Assembly: GCF_029109325.1 (NCBI RefSeq)
Contig: NZ_JAQKQJ010000020.1
Location: 52,454 to 116,453 of the forward strand
DNA: 64,000 nucleotides
Direction of reading: 5' to 3'
Source: Nodosilinea sp. PGN35
GTDB taxonomy: Bacteria > Cyanobacteriota > Cyanobacteriia > Phormidesmidales > Phormidesmidaceae
Shown: positions 18,895 through 26,767 of the stretch, in pieces
Layout: every line of letters starts with the position of its first letter
Position numbering within the stretch: position 1 is the stretch's first letter
The notes under the pieces: generated by a model
Seen by the model: only the letters and a program-made list of their open reading frames with translations
Databases searched by the model: none
Told to the model about the DNA's origin: nothing
Position numbers and translations under genes: made by a program

Positions 18895-19944
18895 ATGTTT
18901 GAAGGCAATGTTGAGCAGTACACCGGCATGAATCTCAAAACGCTAGAAAACCTTTGGACGGCCTTTGTGGAGGGGGAGCGAGACTTTACCGGCATCAACT
19001 TGGCCGGGGCTGACCTCAACCACTGGAGTTTAGCCAGAGTTGACTTCTGGGGCGCTGACTTTAGCGGAGCAAACCTCACCCAGGTCAACTTTCGTCGAGC
19101 GAACCTCAAGCAGACTCAGTTCTGCAATGCCAACCTGGTGGGAGCTGACCTGCGCTGGGCTGACCTGAGAGAGGCCGTACTCACCGCTGCCAATCTAGAG
19201 GATGCCCGTCTGGAAGGGGCCCTCTACAATGCCCAGACCCAGTTTCCTGACGGGTTTGACCCAAGCCAAGCCCGCATGTGGGCAATAGAACCCGGAGCAA
19301 TCCTGGCAACCAAAGATTTGCGAGAACGGGATCTGGGTGGCACTGACTTAACTGCCGCTGATTTAAGCGGGGCGCTTCTAGTCAACAGCCAGCTTTTTGG
19401 GGCGGTGTTGAGACGCAGCAATTTGCTCAGTGCCCTAGTTAGCGACAGTGATCTGCGCTACGCCGATCTGCGTCAGGCCACACTGATGCTGGCCGACCTG
19501 CGGGGGGCTGATTTGCGCTACGCCAATCTGAGCCAGGCCAATCTGATTGGGGCCAACCTGCGGGGGTGTCAGCTCGCCAACGCCGATTTAGAGGGTGCCC
19601 TCTACTCCGATAGCACCCAGTTTCCCCACGGCTTTCAGGTATCTGAGTCTATGCACCACCTGGCCCCTGGAGCTTCGCTGTGGGGAGCCGATTTGAGCGG
19701 GGCTCGGCTCACTGGGGTAGACCTCAGCGGAGCCAACCTAGCCGGAGCCAATCTCATGCACACTGATCTGTGGGGGGCATGCTTAGCCAACGCCGATCTC
19801 AGTGGAGCCAACCTGCTGGGGGCTAACCTGCTGGGGACAGACCTGAGCGGGGCTAACCTCAACCAAACCAATATGATGCAGGCCATCATTGACATGCCGG
19901 GGGATGTAGCCGGTGTGGTTGCCTTCAACACCCAGTCGGCCTAG
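18895..19944 (+). CDS. Pentapeptide-repeat protein with three repeat blocks
   Basis: 349 residues, soluble. A short N-terminal helix (MNLKTLENLWTAFVEGERDF) leads into three blocks of A(D/N)LxX pentapeptides, about residues 35-95, 150-225 and 262-325. They are separated by two similar linkers that each contain a (D/S)xTQFPxGF sequence followed by an APG-type turn (EPGAIL, APGASL). The blocks look like internal duplications. No enzymatic domain is fused. The role is unknown. Confidence 0.85.
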   Translation: MFEGNVEQYTGMNLKTLENLWTAFVEGERDFTGINLAGADLNHWSLARVDFWGADFSGANLTQVNFRRANLKQTQFCNANLVGADLRWADLREAVLTAANLEDARLEGALYNAQTQFPDGFDPSQARMWAIEPGAILATKDLRERDLGGTDLTAADLSGALLVNSQLFGAVLRRSNLLSALVSDSDLRYADLRQATLMLADLRGADLRYANLSQANLIGANLRGCQLANADLEGALYSDSTQFPHGFQVSESMHHLAPGASLWGADLSGARLTGVDLSGANLAGANLMHTDLWGACLANADLSGANLLGANLLGTDLSGANLNQTNMMQAIIDMPGDVAGVVAFNTQSA

Positions 19945-20044
19945 GCATCTGCCAGGCTAAGGACGACAGGTTACTCAGGAGGCGAGGGGCGGGAACTCCT
20001 CGAACGGTGCCTTCTATAAATGGCTCCACTGTAAAGCGAGCTGC

Positions 20045-21199
20045 CTACAGCAGCGTCATCTGGCTGCCGTCGTCGGCAACTTCGTAGCCCAGGTGGCGGC
20101 GGGCGGCGGGGGTGACCACCCGGCCTCGGGGGGTGCGCTGGAGATAGCCAATTTGCAGCAGGTAGGGCTCGTAGACCTCCTCAATAGTTTGGGGATCTTC
20201 GCCCGTGGAGGCGGCCATGGTGTCGAGACCGACGGGGCCACCGCCAAAGTTTTCGATCATCACCGACAGCAGGCGGCGATCGGTCCAGTCGAGGCCGCAG
20301 GGATCGACATTGAAGAGTTCTAAGGCTTCGGCCGCCAGGGTAGCGGTGATCGTGCCTGCTGCTTTGACTTCTACATAGTCGCGCACTCGCCGCAGCAGGC
20401 GGTTGGCGATGCGGGGGGTACCCCGGGCGCGGCGGGCAATTTCTTCGGCTCCGGCGGGTTCGATGGAGGTTTTCAATACGTCAGCCGTACGCAATACGAT
20501 GGGGGTCAGTTCTTCAATTTCATAAAAGCGCAGCCGCTGGATCAGTCCGAAGCGATCGCGCAGCGGAGAGCTGAGCGCCCCGACCCTGGTCGTTGCCCCC
20601 ACCAGGGTAAAGGGGCACAGCGGAATGCTGCGAGTGCGGGCCGACTGCCCCTTGCCAATAGTGATATCTAGCCTGGAGTCTTCCATGGCCGGGTAGAGAA
20701 TCTCCTCGGTGACGCGCGGCAGCCGGTGAATTTCGTCGATAAACAGCACATCGCCGGGCTTGAGGTTGACCAACAGACCGGCAATGTCGCGGGGCCGCTC
20801 TAGGGCCGGGGCGGTGGTGATTTTGCATGCCACCCCCATTTCCTGAGCCAGAATGAGCGCCATGGTCGTTTTGCCCAGCCCTGGCGGCCCGTACAGCAGC
20901 AGGTGGTCGAGGGGTTCTTGTCGCGATTGCGCGGCTTTGATGGCGATATCTAGCACCTCTTTGAGCGAGGCCTGACCAATGTAGTCTTGCAGGCGCTGGG
21001 GCCGCAGGGTGTCCTCGGCGGCGGCAGCAGATGCCGGGGCAGCGTCATCCCCTAAATCGTCGGGCTGCACCTCTCCACCCTTGACCAGGGAGAGCAGCGG
21101 CTGTAAATCAGCGGCCTCGGTGGGCTGGGCTGATGGTTTGGACTTAGCCTTGTTGGGCTTGGCCGAGTCATCGGCGGTGTGAGAAGAAACAATGGCCAT
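20045..21199 (-). CDS. ruvB: Holliday junction branch migration helicase RuvB
   Basis: 384 residues. The AAA+ core has Walker A YGPPGLGKTT, Walker B FIDEIHRL and sensor 1 VGATTR; the RuvB C-terminal winged-helix domain follows (GGGPVGLDTMAA...). An N-terminal extension of about 65 low-complexity residues precedes the conserved LRPQRLQDYIGQ start of the core, as in several cyanobacterial RuvB proteins. It forms the hexameric motor that drives branch migration with RuvA. Confidence 0.97.
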   Translation of the reverse strand: MAIVSSHTADDSAKPNKAKSKPSAQPTEAADLQPLLSLVKGGEVQPDDLGDDAAPASAAAAEDTLRPQRLQDYIGQASLKEVLDIAIKAAQSRQEPLDHLLLYGPPGLGKTTMALILAQEMGVACKITTAPALERPRDIAGLLVNLKPGDVLFIDEIHRLPRVTEEILYPAMEDSRLDITIGKGQSARTRSIPLCPFTLVGATTRVGALSSPLRDRFGLIQRLRFYEIEELTPIVLRTADVLKTSIEPAGAEEIARRARGTPRIANRLLRRVRDYVEVKAAGTITATLAAEALELFNVDPCGLDWTDRRLLSVMIENFGGGPVGLDTMAASTGEDPQTIEEVYEPYLLQIGYLQRTPRGRVVTPAARRHLGYEVADDGSQMTLL

Positions 21200-21312
21200 A
21201 GAGGAGCCTCAGGGGCGGCCCCCCCATGATACTGTGGTGCATTTGCACTATCAAGCCAGGCGCTATACGAAATCTGATTCGGTCAACCCCGATGCGCAAT
21301 CAGGAATCCCGC

Positions 21313-21336
21313 AGGGGCGTAGCATGCTACGCCCCT
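21313..21336. repeat. 24-bp perfect palindrome
   Basis: AGGGGCGTAG (21313-21322) is mirrored by CTACGCCCCT across a central CATG, so all 24 bases are self-complementary. It lies between ruvB and the zinc-ribbon gene. This type of GC-rich palindrome (GCGTAGCATGCTACGC core) is commonly dispersed between cyanobacterial genes. Confidence 0.7.
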
Positions 21337-21374
21337 ACAAAGCGGGTGTATTCAAACAGGATGTGGTATTGGCC

Positions 21375-21584
21375 CTACAGCAGCAGGAGCAGCCCCAGAC
21401 CAAAGCCCAGCAGTCCCAAGATCGCTGACCCTAGGCCAGAATTCTGGGGTTCTGAGGGCATGCTCAAGTCTTTTTCAAAATCGCATTTGAGGCAGTGATA
21501 CACCGTGGGCTTGTATTCCACAATGCTGTGGACACCGCACTTGGGGCACTGCACGCTGGACGGGGTGAGGGTAGATACAGTCAT
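21375..21584 (-). CDS. Small zinc-ribbon membrane-anchored protein
   Basis: 69 residues from the ATG at 21584; the upstream in-frame codons to 21689 are probably not used. Two CxxC pairs (CPKC and CLKC) about 18 residues apart form a zinc ribbon, and a C-terminal hydrophobic helix (ILGLLGFGLGLLLLL) would tail-anchor it in a membrane. The function is unknown. Confidence 0.65.
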   Translation of the reverse strand: MTVSTLTPSSVQCPKCGVHSIVEYKPTVYHCLKCDFEKDLSMPSEPQNSGLGSAILGLLGFGLGLLLLL

Positions 21585-21790
21585 GGCTACACACCTAATG
21601 GGTAAACGGCAACCAGAGCAACCTCGACCGGCTGGGGAATTACACCCACTGAGCCAAAGGTTAACTTTGTTCAACAGCAGGGAACACATTCAATAGCATG
21701 GAACACATGTCCTGGTTGCGCGAGGGGAAAAACTTCTGAAAAATTCTGTTCTGAGTTCAGGAGTTGCCGCCCTGGCCCTCGGCTTAGGGA

Positions 21791-23356
21791 TTACCGCCGC
21801 CGCAGCCACATCAGCAGCGCCAGAGCCAGGCCGATAATTGGCAGCACCAGCAGGGCAAACACCCCAAGCCCAACCTGCTGCTGCACGGTCAGGACAATGC
21901 GGCGGTTGGTGACCTCGCGGGGGCGAATGGATAGAGTAGCGTCGGTCTGTTGCCCCAGCCAGCTGATGGCATTGAGAAAGACATCGCCGTTGAGCTGCTG
22001 CTCAAACAGGCCATCGGTGGCAAAGGTGGCGTTGCCAATCACCACCAGGCGCGACTCCGGCGGCGGTTCGCCCTCGGTGGGGGCGGCTCCCTCGACCGGG
22101 CGGCTGAGGGCAACACCTAAGGTGTAGGGGCCAGAGGGGGGCGCGTTTTCGTCGTACTGTAGCTCGCCCTCGGTGGAGAGGGTTTCGGCCCGGCTTTGGG
22201 GGTTGCTCTGGAGTAGGGGTGCTGCTGTTACCCCCGGCACCTCCTCAACATTGACCGGTCGCACCAGCGGGAAGAACGATCGCCCGCCCCTAAAATCACG
22301 GGTGATGGGGTGGTCGCCGTAGTCGGTGACGAGCGGGGCGGCGGGGCCAAGCCCAACCAGCTGCCCGCTGCCGGAGGTGTCGAGCACAATGCGATCGTCG
22401 AGGGTAACACCCCAGGGGTCGAGCAGGTTATCCAAGCCGGGGCTGGTGCGGGGGTCGATCAGCAGCATGAGGCTGCCGCCGCCGTTGAGGTAGGTTTGCA
22501 GAGCCTGAACTTCGCTGTCAAAGAACTCGGCAGCGGGGCCAGCGACCACCACGACGCTGGCGTCATCGGGTACGGCGCTGGTTTGAGAAAGGTCGAGGGG
22601 TTGCACCACAGCGCTTTTGTCTTCGAGGGCGGTGGCGGCCTGTAAAAAGCCGGTGTCGCTGCCGTCAATGGTGAATTCTTGGTGGCCCTGGGTGAAGTAG
22701 ACGGTGAGGGCGCGATCGCTCGCCACCTGATCCAGCGCATTGGTCAGGGTACGCTCAGAGAGCCGCTCGCTGGGGCCAACATTCTGCAAAAAGCGCCGGG
22801 TCTCACCGCTTTCCACAAACACCATGCCGGTCTGGGTCGCCCCAAACTCCTGGGCGAGGCGGGGGTCGTTGTAGGGGTTGACGTAGTCAAAGCTAAACTG
22901 CGGCCCGGCCTGGCGGTAGCTTTCGAGCAGCTGGCGGTCTTGGGGGTTGGGCAGCGGGTCGAAGACGACGACGCGGGTGGGGTTTTCCAGGGTTTGCACC
23001 ACCTGCTGTGACTGGGGGGCCAGGGTAAAGATTTGATTCTCGGTGAGGTCTACCCGGCTGGCGTAGCGCACCGCCAAAAAGTTCACCAGAGCCAAAATGG
23101 CCAGCACCGCCAGGGTTGAGACCAGGGCATTGGCCCCCGCCTCGGTGGAGCGCTGCGCCCAAAACCGTCCCTGACCGTAGTTGCCCAGTACCAGCCCGAC
23201 CAAGAGTAGACCTATGCCGCCGACCAGCAGGCCCGCAGGCAGTAGCGTCCACCCGGCGACAATGCCTGCAATTAACCCTGCGGTGACCAGGGCCAGTCCC
23301 GGCAGCGCCAGGTATTTCAAATACTTTTGGTAGACCGCAAACGATTTCATCGCCAT
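21791..23356 (-). CDS. GldG-like ABC-type auxiliary membrane protein
   Basis: 521 residues. Three N-terminal hydrophobic segments (to about residue 100) are followed by a large extracytoplasmic domain with features of the GldG/DUF4350-like family (FDPLPNPQDR, AGPAAEFFDSEVQAL, LMLLIDPRTSPG) and a C-terminal transmembrane helix ending in basic residues. It follows the ATPase and permease genes on the same strand, 46 bp from the permease. Such three-gene systems are named for gliding motility in Bacteroidetes, but in cyanobacteria the substrate is unknown. Confidence 0.85.
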   Translation of the reverse strand: MAMKSFAVYQKYLKYLALPGLALVTAGLIAGIVAGWTLLPAGLLVGGIGLLLVGLVLGNYGQGRFWAQRSTEAGANALVSTLAVLAILALVNFLAVRYASRVDLTENQIFTLAPQSQQVVQTLENPTRVVVFDPLPNPQDRQLLESYRQAGPQFSFDYVNPYNDPRLAQEFGATQTGMVFVESGETRRFLQNVGPSERLSERTLTNALDQVASDRALTVYFTQGHQEFTIDGSDTGFLQAATALEDKSAVVQPLDLSQTSAVPDDASVVVVAGPAAEFFDSEVQALQTYLNGGGSLMLLIDPRTSPGLDNLLDPWGVTLDDRIVLDTSGSGQLVGLGPAAPLVTDYGDHPITRDFRGGRSFFPLVRPVNVEEVPGVTAAPLLQSNPQSRAETLSTEGELQYDENAPPSGPYTLGVALSRPVEGAAPTEGEPPPESRLVVIGNATFATDGLFEQQLNGDVFLNAISWLGQQTDATLSIRPREVTNRRIVLTVQQQVGLGVFALLVLPIIGLALALLMWLRRR

Positions 23357-23402
23357 TACCCGCTACTACTAACCTGCCGATGTCAAAGGAACTAAGTGGG
23401 TA

Positions 23403-24215
23403 CTAAGACCGCTGGAATCGAAGCGTTTCGATAGATTGAGCGGTGAGGTACAGCCCCAGGCCAATAAAGGAGAGAAAAAGGACGAGCCCGCCCGTGTCAA
23501 AAATGCCCTCGGTAAAGTCGGTGAAGTGCTTGAGCAGAGATAGGTGCCCCAAACCCTGACCGATCACCCCCGGCAGCCCCTGGGCCACCGCATCCACCAG
23601 CCACAGCAGCAAGATCAGCGCAAAGGTCATAATCGCCGCCAGCACCGTGCTCTCCGTCAGCGACGAGATGAACATGCCCAGGGCCAAGACGCTGGCCGCC
23701 AGCAGCACCAGCCCCAGGTGTGACAGCAAGAATACCCCCGACCCCGTGGGCGGAGTGGCGGCCCCCAGGGCGATCGCCTGACACACCATCAGCGGCAGCA
23801 CCATGGCAATGTAAAAGCTCACCACCGCCAGCAGCTTGCCCAGGGCCACCGCCCAGTTGGTCACGGGCGAAGTCGCCAGCAGCTCCAGCGTGCCCTGCTT
23901 GCGCTCGTCGGCGTAGAGCCCCATGGAGAGCATCGGCAGCACAAACATCGACAGCGACCCTAGCAGCCCCACGTAGGCCTTGTTGAACTCGTAGGCCACA
24001 TCAAAGGGGGGCGAGGGGGGTAAGCCCATCTGCACTGCCTGGTCGGCCATGGCCGCCTGGGCCAAGATGCCCTGGGGCCCCAGCAAAATCGCCACCAAAA
24101 AGAAGCCCCCCAGCAGCCAGAATACGGCGGCAATGATGTAGGGCAGGGGTGAGGCAAAGTAGCTTTGCAGCTCGCGCTGGTAGATGGCGAGGATGTTTTT
24201 AAGAAGAAGGGTCAT
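23403..24215 (-). CDS. ABC-2 type permease (GldF-like)
   Basis: 270 residues with about six transmembrane helices. The N-terminal IYQRELQSYFASPLPYI and the loop LYADERKQGTLELLATSPV are the hallmarks of the GldF/NosY-like ABC-2 permease. It is the membrane partner of the ATPase encoded upstream (24348-25370) and acts with the GldG-like protein downstream. Confidence 0.88.
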   Translation of the reverse strand: MTLLLKNILAIYQRELQSYFASPLPYIIAAVFWLLGGFFLVAILLGPQGILAQAAMADQAVQMGLPPSPPFDVAYEFNKAYVGLLGSLSMFVLPMLSMGLYADERKQGTLELLATSPVTNWAVALGKLLAVVSFYIAMVLPLMVCQAIALGAATPPTGSGVFLLSHLGLVLLAASVLALGMFISSLTESTVLAAIMTFALILLLWLVDAVAQGLPGVIGQGLGHLSLLKHFTDFTEGIFDTGGLVLFLSFIGLGLYLTAQSIETLRFQRS

Positions 24216-24347
24216 GGGGTGGGGGGTGGATGGGTAGGGGGTAGGGGGTAGGGGGTGGATGGGTAGAGGGTGAGGGAGGTGGGTAAGGTGAGGGAGGTGG
24301 GGAGGATGAGGGAGCAGCCAAAATCCAAAACCTAGAATCCAAAATGG
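24216..24347. repeat. G-rich short tandem repeat between ABC genes
   Basis: The spacer is almost entirely a degenerate array of GGGTAGG and GAGGGTG/GGGAGGT-like heptamers (24216-24311). It separates the permease from its ATPase within one operon. The plus strand has many runs of 3-6 G (G-quadruplex potential); the mRNA, copied from this strand as template, is C-rich. Confidence 0.75.
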
Positions 24348-25370
24348 CTAAGCTTCGGATGCTTCTGACGTTGGTTCGGCTGTGGGAAGTTCGGCGGCGA
24401 GGGCTTCGTGCGGTGCTGCCCCCGTAGCTGGTTCGGTGGTGGTGAGGTTGAGGAAGACGTCTTCGAGGGTGGCCTGCTGGCGGCGCAGTTCGTGGAGTTC
24501 GAGGCCAGCGTTGATGAGGGCAGTGGAGATGATGCCGCCCAACCCCCGATCGGCTTCTGCGCTCACCCGCAGGCGGTAGTGATATTCCGGCAGGTGCTCT
24601 AGAGCGAGCCGGGTGACCTGGCGCACGGGAGCTAGCTCGCTTAGCAGGCGCTGGGCTCTATCCACATCGCCTTTGATCTCCAGCTCGTAGGCTGCTTCGC
24701 CGGAGAGGCGGGTGGTGAGGTTGTCGGGGGTATCGGTGGCGACGACCTGGCCGCGGTTGATGATGGTGACGCGATCGCAGGTCATGCTCACCTCCGGCAA
24801 AATGTGGGTGGAGAGAATGATCGTGTGGCTCCCGGCCAGCCCCTTGATCAGCTGCCGCACCTCGTTAATCTGGCGCGGATCCAGCCCCACCGTTGGCTCG
24901 TCGAGAATAATCACGGGCGGGTCGTGGATGATGGCCTGGGCAATGCCCACCCGCTGCCGGTAGCCCTTCGACAGCTTGCGAATCAGCACCTTGCGCTTGT
25001 CGAGCAGACCGCAGTGATCCATAGCAATGTCGGCCCGCTTTTGGCGCAGGTCGGCGGGCACGCCTTTGATTTTGGCCACAAAGTTGAGAAAGCCCAGCAC
25101 CGTCATATCGGGGTAGAGCGGCGGTGACTCGGGCAGGTAGCCAATTCGCTGCCGCACCGCCATTGAGTCGGTGTGCACGTCGTACCCCGCCACGCGAGCC
25201 GTACCTTCAGAGGCTGGCAGATACCCCGCCAAGATTCGCATAGTGGTGGTTTTACCCGCCCCGTTCGGCCCCAAAAAGCCGAGAATCTCACCGGGCTGTG
25301 CCCCAAAGGTGATGTCTTGAATGGCCGTAGTAGACCCGTAGGTCTTACTCAGGTGCTCAACTTCAATCAT
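24348..25370 (-). CDS. ABC transporter ATP-binding protein (GldA-like)
   Basis: 340 residues from the ATG at 25370 (MIEVEHLSKTYGS); an upstream in-frame extension to 25457 lacks conserved sequence. The nucleotide-binding domain has Walker A LGPNGAGKTT, signature LSKGYRQRVGIAQ, Walker B VIILDEPTVGLD and the H-loop STHIL. The C-terminal ~90 residues are an accessory domain with an acidic tail. It supplies energy to the ABC-2 permease encoded just downstream. Confidence 0.93.
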   Translation of the reverse strand: MIEVEHLSKTYGSTTAIQDITFGAQPGEILGFLGPNGAGKTTTMRILAGYLPASEGTARVAGYDVHTDSMAVRQRIGYLPESPPLYPDMTVLGFLNFVAKIKGVPADLRQKRADIAMDHCGLLDKRKVLIRKLSKGYRQRVGIAQAIIHDPPVIILDEPTVGLDPRQINEVRQLIKGLAGSHTIILSTHILPEVSMTCDRVTIINRGQVVATDTPDNLTTRLSGEAAYELEIKGDVDRAQRLLSELAPVRQVTRLALEHLPEYHYRLRVSAEADRGLGGIISTALINAGLELHELRRQQATLEDVFLNLTTTEPATGAAPHEALAAELPTAEPTSEASEA

Positions 25371-25556
25371 GGATGTAGGAACCGCCAGCAAACCAGAGGA
25401 TATTGTACTGCTGATTACACTAGCGATTTTTTCTCCTATTGCGTTTAAGTGGCTCAAGCTAATCTGCCCCGCTTTTCCCCACCTTCCCCATCTCCCCCAC
25501 CTTCCTCACCTCCACTAAAATAGCCACATCCATCCGGCCAGGGGCGATCGCTTAGA

Positions 25557-26012
25557 ATGGAGCTATTCAATCGTCAGGTGTGGATTAACTTTCTGGGCTT
25601 GCTGCCTGGTAGCTTAGTCACTGTTTTAGCGATCGCTGTCGCGTTCCTAAGGTTTTATGACGAACAAGACTTCCGATTCCTCAGCATCGTCGCCCAGCCC
25701 CAGCTCTGGAGCAACCGACTCACCCTGGCAGCCCTCCTGGCTGCACTGGCTAATTTCGGCGTTGAGTGGAACCGTCGAAATCGAGAAGGAAACCGCGAGA
25801 TTGAAGCAGGAGAACGCGAGGTTGAGAGAACAGAACGCGAAGCTCGCCGAGATCGACAGGAGACTCGACGAAATCGACAGGAAGTACGCTATCAGAAAGC
25901 CCAAATCCAATACCAATTAGACCCTAGCGAGGCGAATCGACAGGAGCTGGAGTCAGTACTGGCCGCGCTTGAAGAGTATGAACAGACCCTAGAGGAATCT
26001 TTCAATGCCTGA
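25557..26012 (+). CDS. Hypothetical membrane protein with charged coiled coil
   Basis: 151 residues. Two hydrophobic segments (about 12-32 and 54-70) precede a very Arg/Glu-rich helix (about 72-115) and a final amphipathic helix (LESVLAALEEYEQTLEE). No known family is recognised. The end overlaps the stop of the convergent D27-like gene by 11 bp. A second reading frame (25657-25920) within it also reads as a leucine-zipper-like coil, so frame assignment is not fully secure. Confidence 0.55.
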   Translation: MELFNRQVWINFLGLLPGSLVTVLAIAVAFLRFYDEQDFRFLSIVAQPQLWSNRLTLAALLAALANFGVEWNRRNREGNREIEAGEREVERTEREARRDRQETRRNRQEVRYQKAQIQYQLDPSEANRQELESVLAALEEYEQTLEESFNA

Positions 26013-26682
26013 CCTTAGGGCAAGGCTGAGGATCTCGGGTGGCCAGAGAGCAGTGGTCGATAAGACACGGTTGCTTATAGGCATCCTCAGTCTCCAGCGG
26101 CGGCGGCGGCTGGCCGAAGATCATCTCGCAGCTAAAGTCTTCAAAGTTCGGCACCATGGTGAGGGGAATGCCGAAGTCTTCGGTGAAGAAGCGCTGGGTG
26201 GGCAGCTTGCACATGTTGACGCACATACCGACGCAGCGGCTTTCATCCAGATAGCGGCACTTTTTGATGTGGACGCCGCTGCGCTGTTGCCGAAGCTGGC
26301 CTTGCTCGTCGGTAAATTCTACGGTTTTGACATCGCAGGGGCCAACCAGCCATTCAAAGAGCTGCGTGGCGAACCAGGCGTTGAGTTCGCACACCAGTTG
26401 AGTGGGCGAAAACAGATTGCGAATCAGCCAGAGTACCTGACTAGGCACTAAGGATTTCAGCACCACTGCCACTAGAGCCTGCTGCTGCTGGGCATTGCGG
26501 CCCTGCATAATCTGGGTGGAAAGATCGACAAAGCCGTTGTAGCCGCTGCGGGCGGTGTCTTTGCCCAGAGCCTTGGCCATTTTGCGGCTAAACAGCCAGA
26601 TGAACAGGCGATCGCCCCACCCATCCCGATAAACTACTTTTTCTGAGGTGGGGCCAAGGCCCGTGGCCGGGGGCGATGCCAT
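26002..26682 (-). CDS. D27-like (DUF4033) protein
   Basis: 226 residues. The C-terminal part (KKCRYLDESRCVGMC, then CKLPTQRFF and FGIPLTMVPNFEDFSCE) matches the DUF4033 domain of DWARF27-type beta-carotene isomerases, including the conserved cysteines. In plants D27 is an iron protein that isomerises all-trans to 9-cis-beta-carotene in strigolactone synthesis; cyanobacterial members are of uncertain activity. It lies 85 bp downstream of the ABC exporter gene on the same strand, so the two could be one transcript. Confidence 0.82.
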   Translation of the reverse strand: MASPPATGLGPTSEKVVYRDGWGDRLFIWLFSRKMAKALGKDTARSGYNGFVDLSTQIMQGRNAQQQQALVAVVLKSLVPSQVLWLIRNLFSPTQLVCELNAWFATQLFEWLVGPCDVKTVEFTDEQGQLRQQRSGVHIKKCRYLDESRCVGMCVNMCKLPTQRFFTEDFGIPLTMVPNFEDFSCEMIFGQPPPPLETEDAYKQPCLIDHCSLATRDPQPCPKVRH

Positions 26683-26767
26683 GGTAAACCAGGAATAATT
26701 ACTTACTCCAGGTTAATACCTGAGCGGGTGAGGTGACAGCAGGGGGGTAGAGTTTCTACCCTTGGCT

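Noticed and set aside
24216..24347. CRISPR-like array
   Set aside because: Units are 7-14 bp, degenerate and without unique spacers; no cas genes are in the window.
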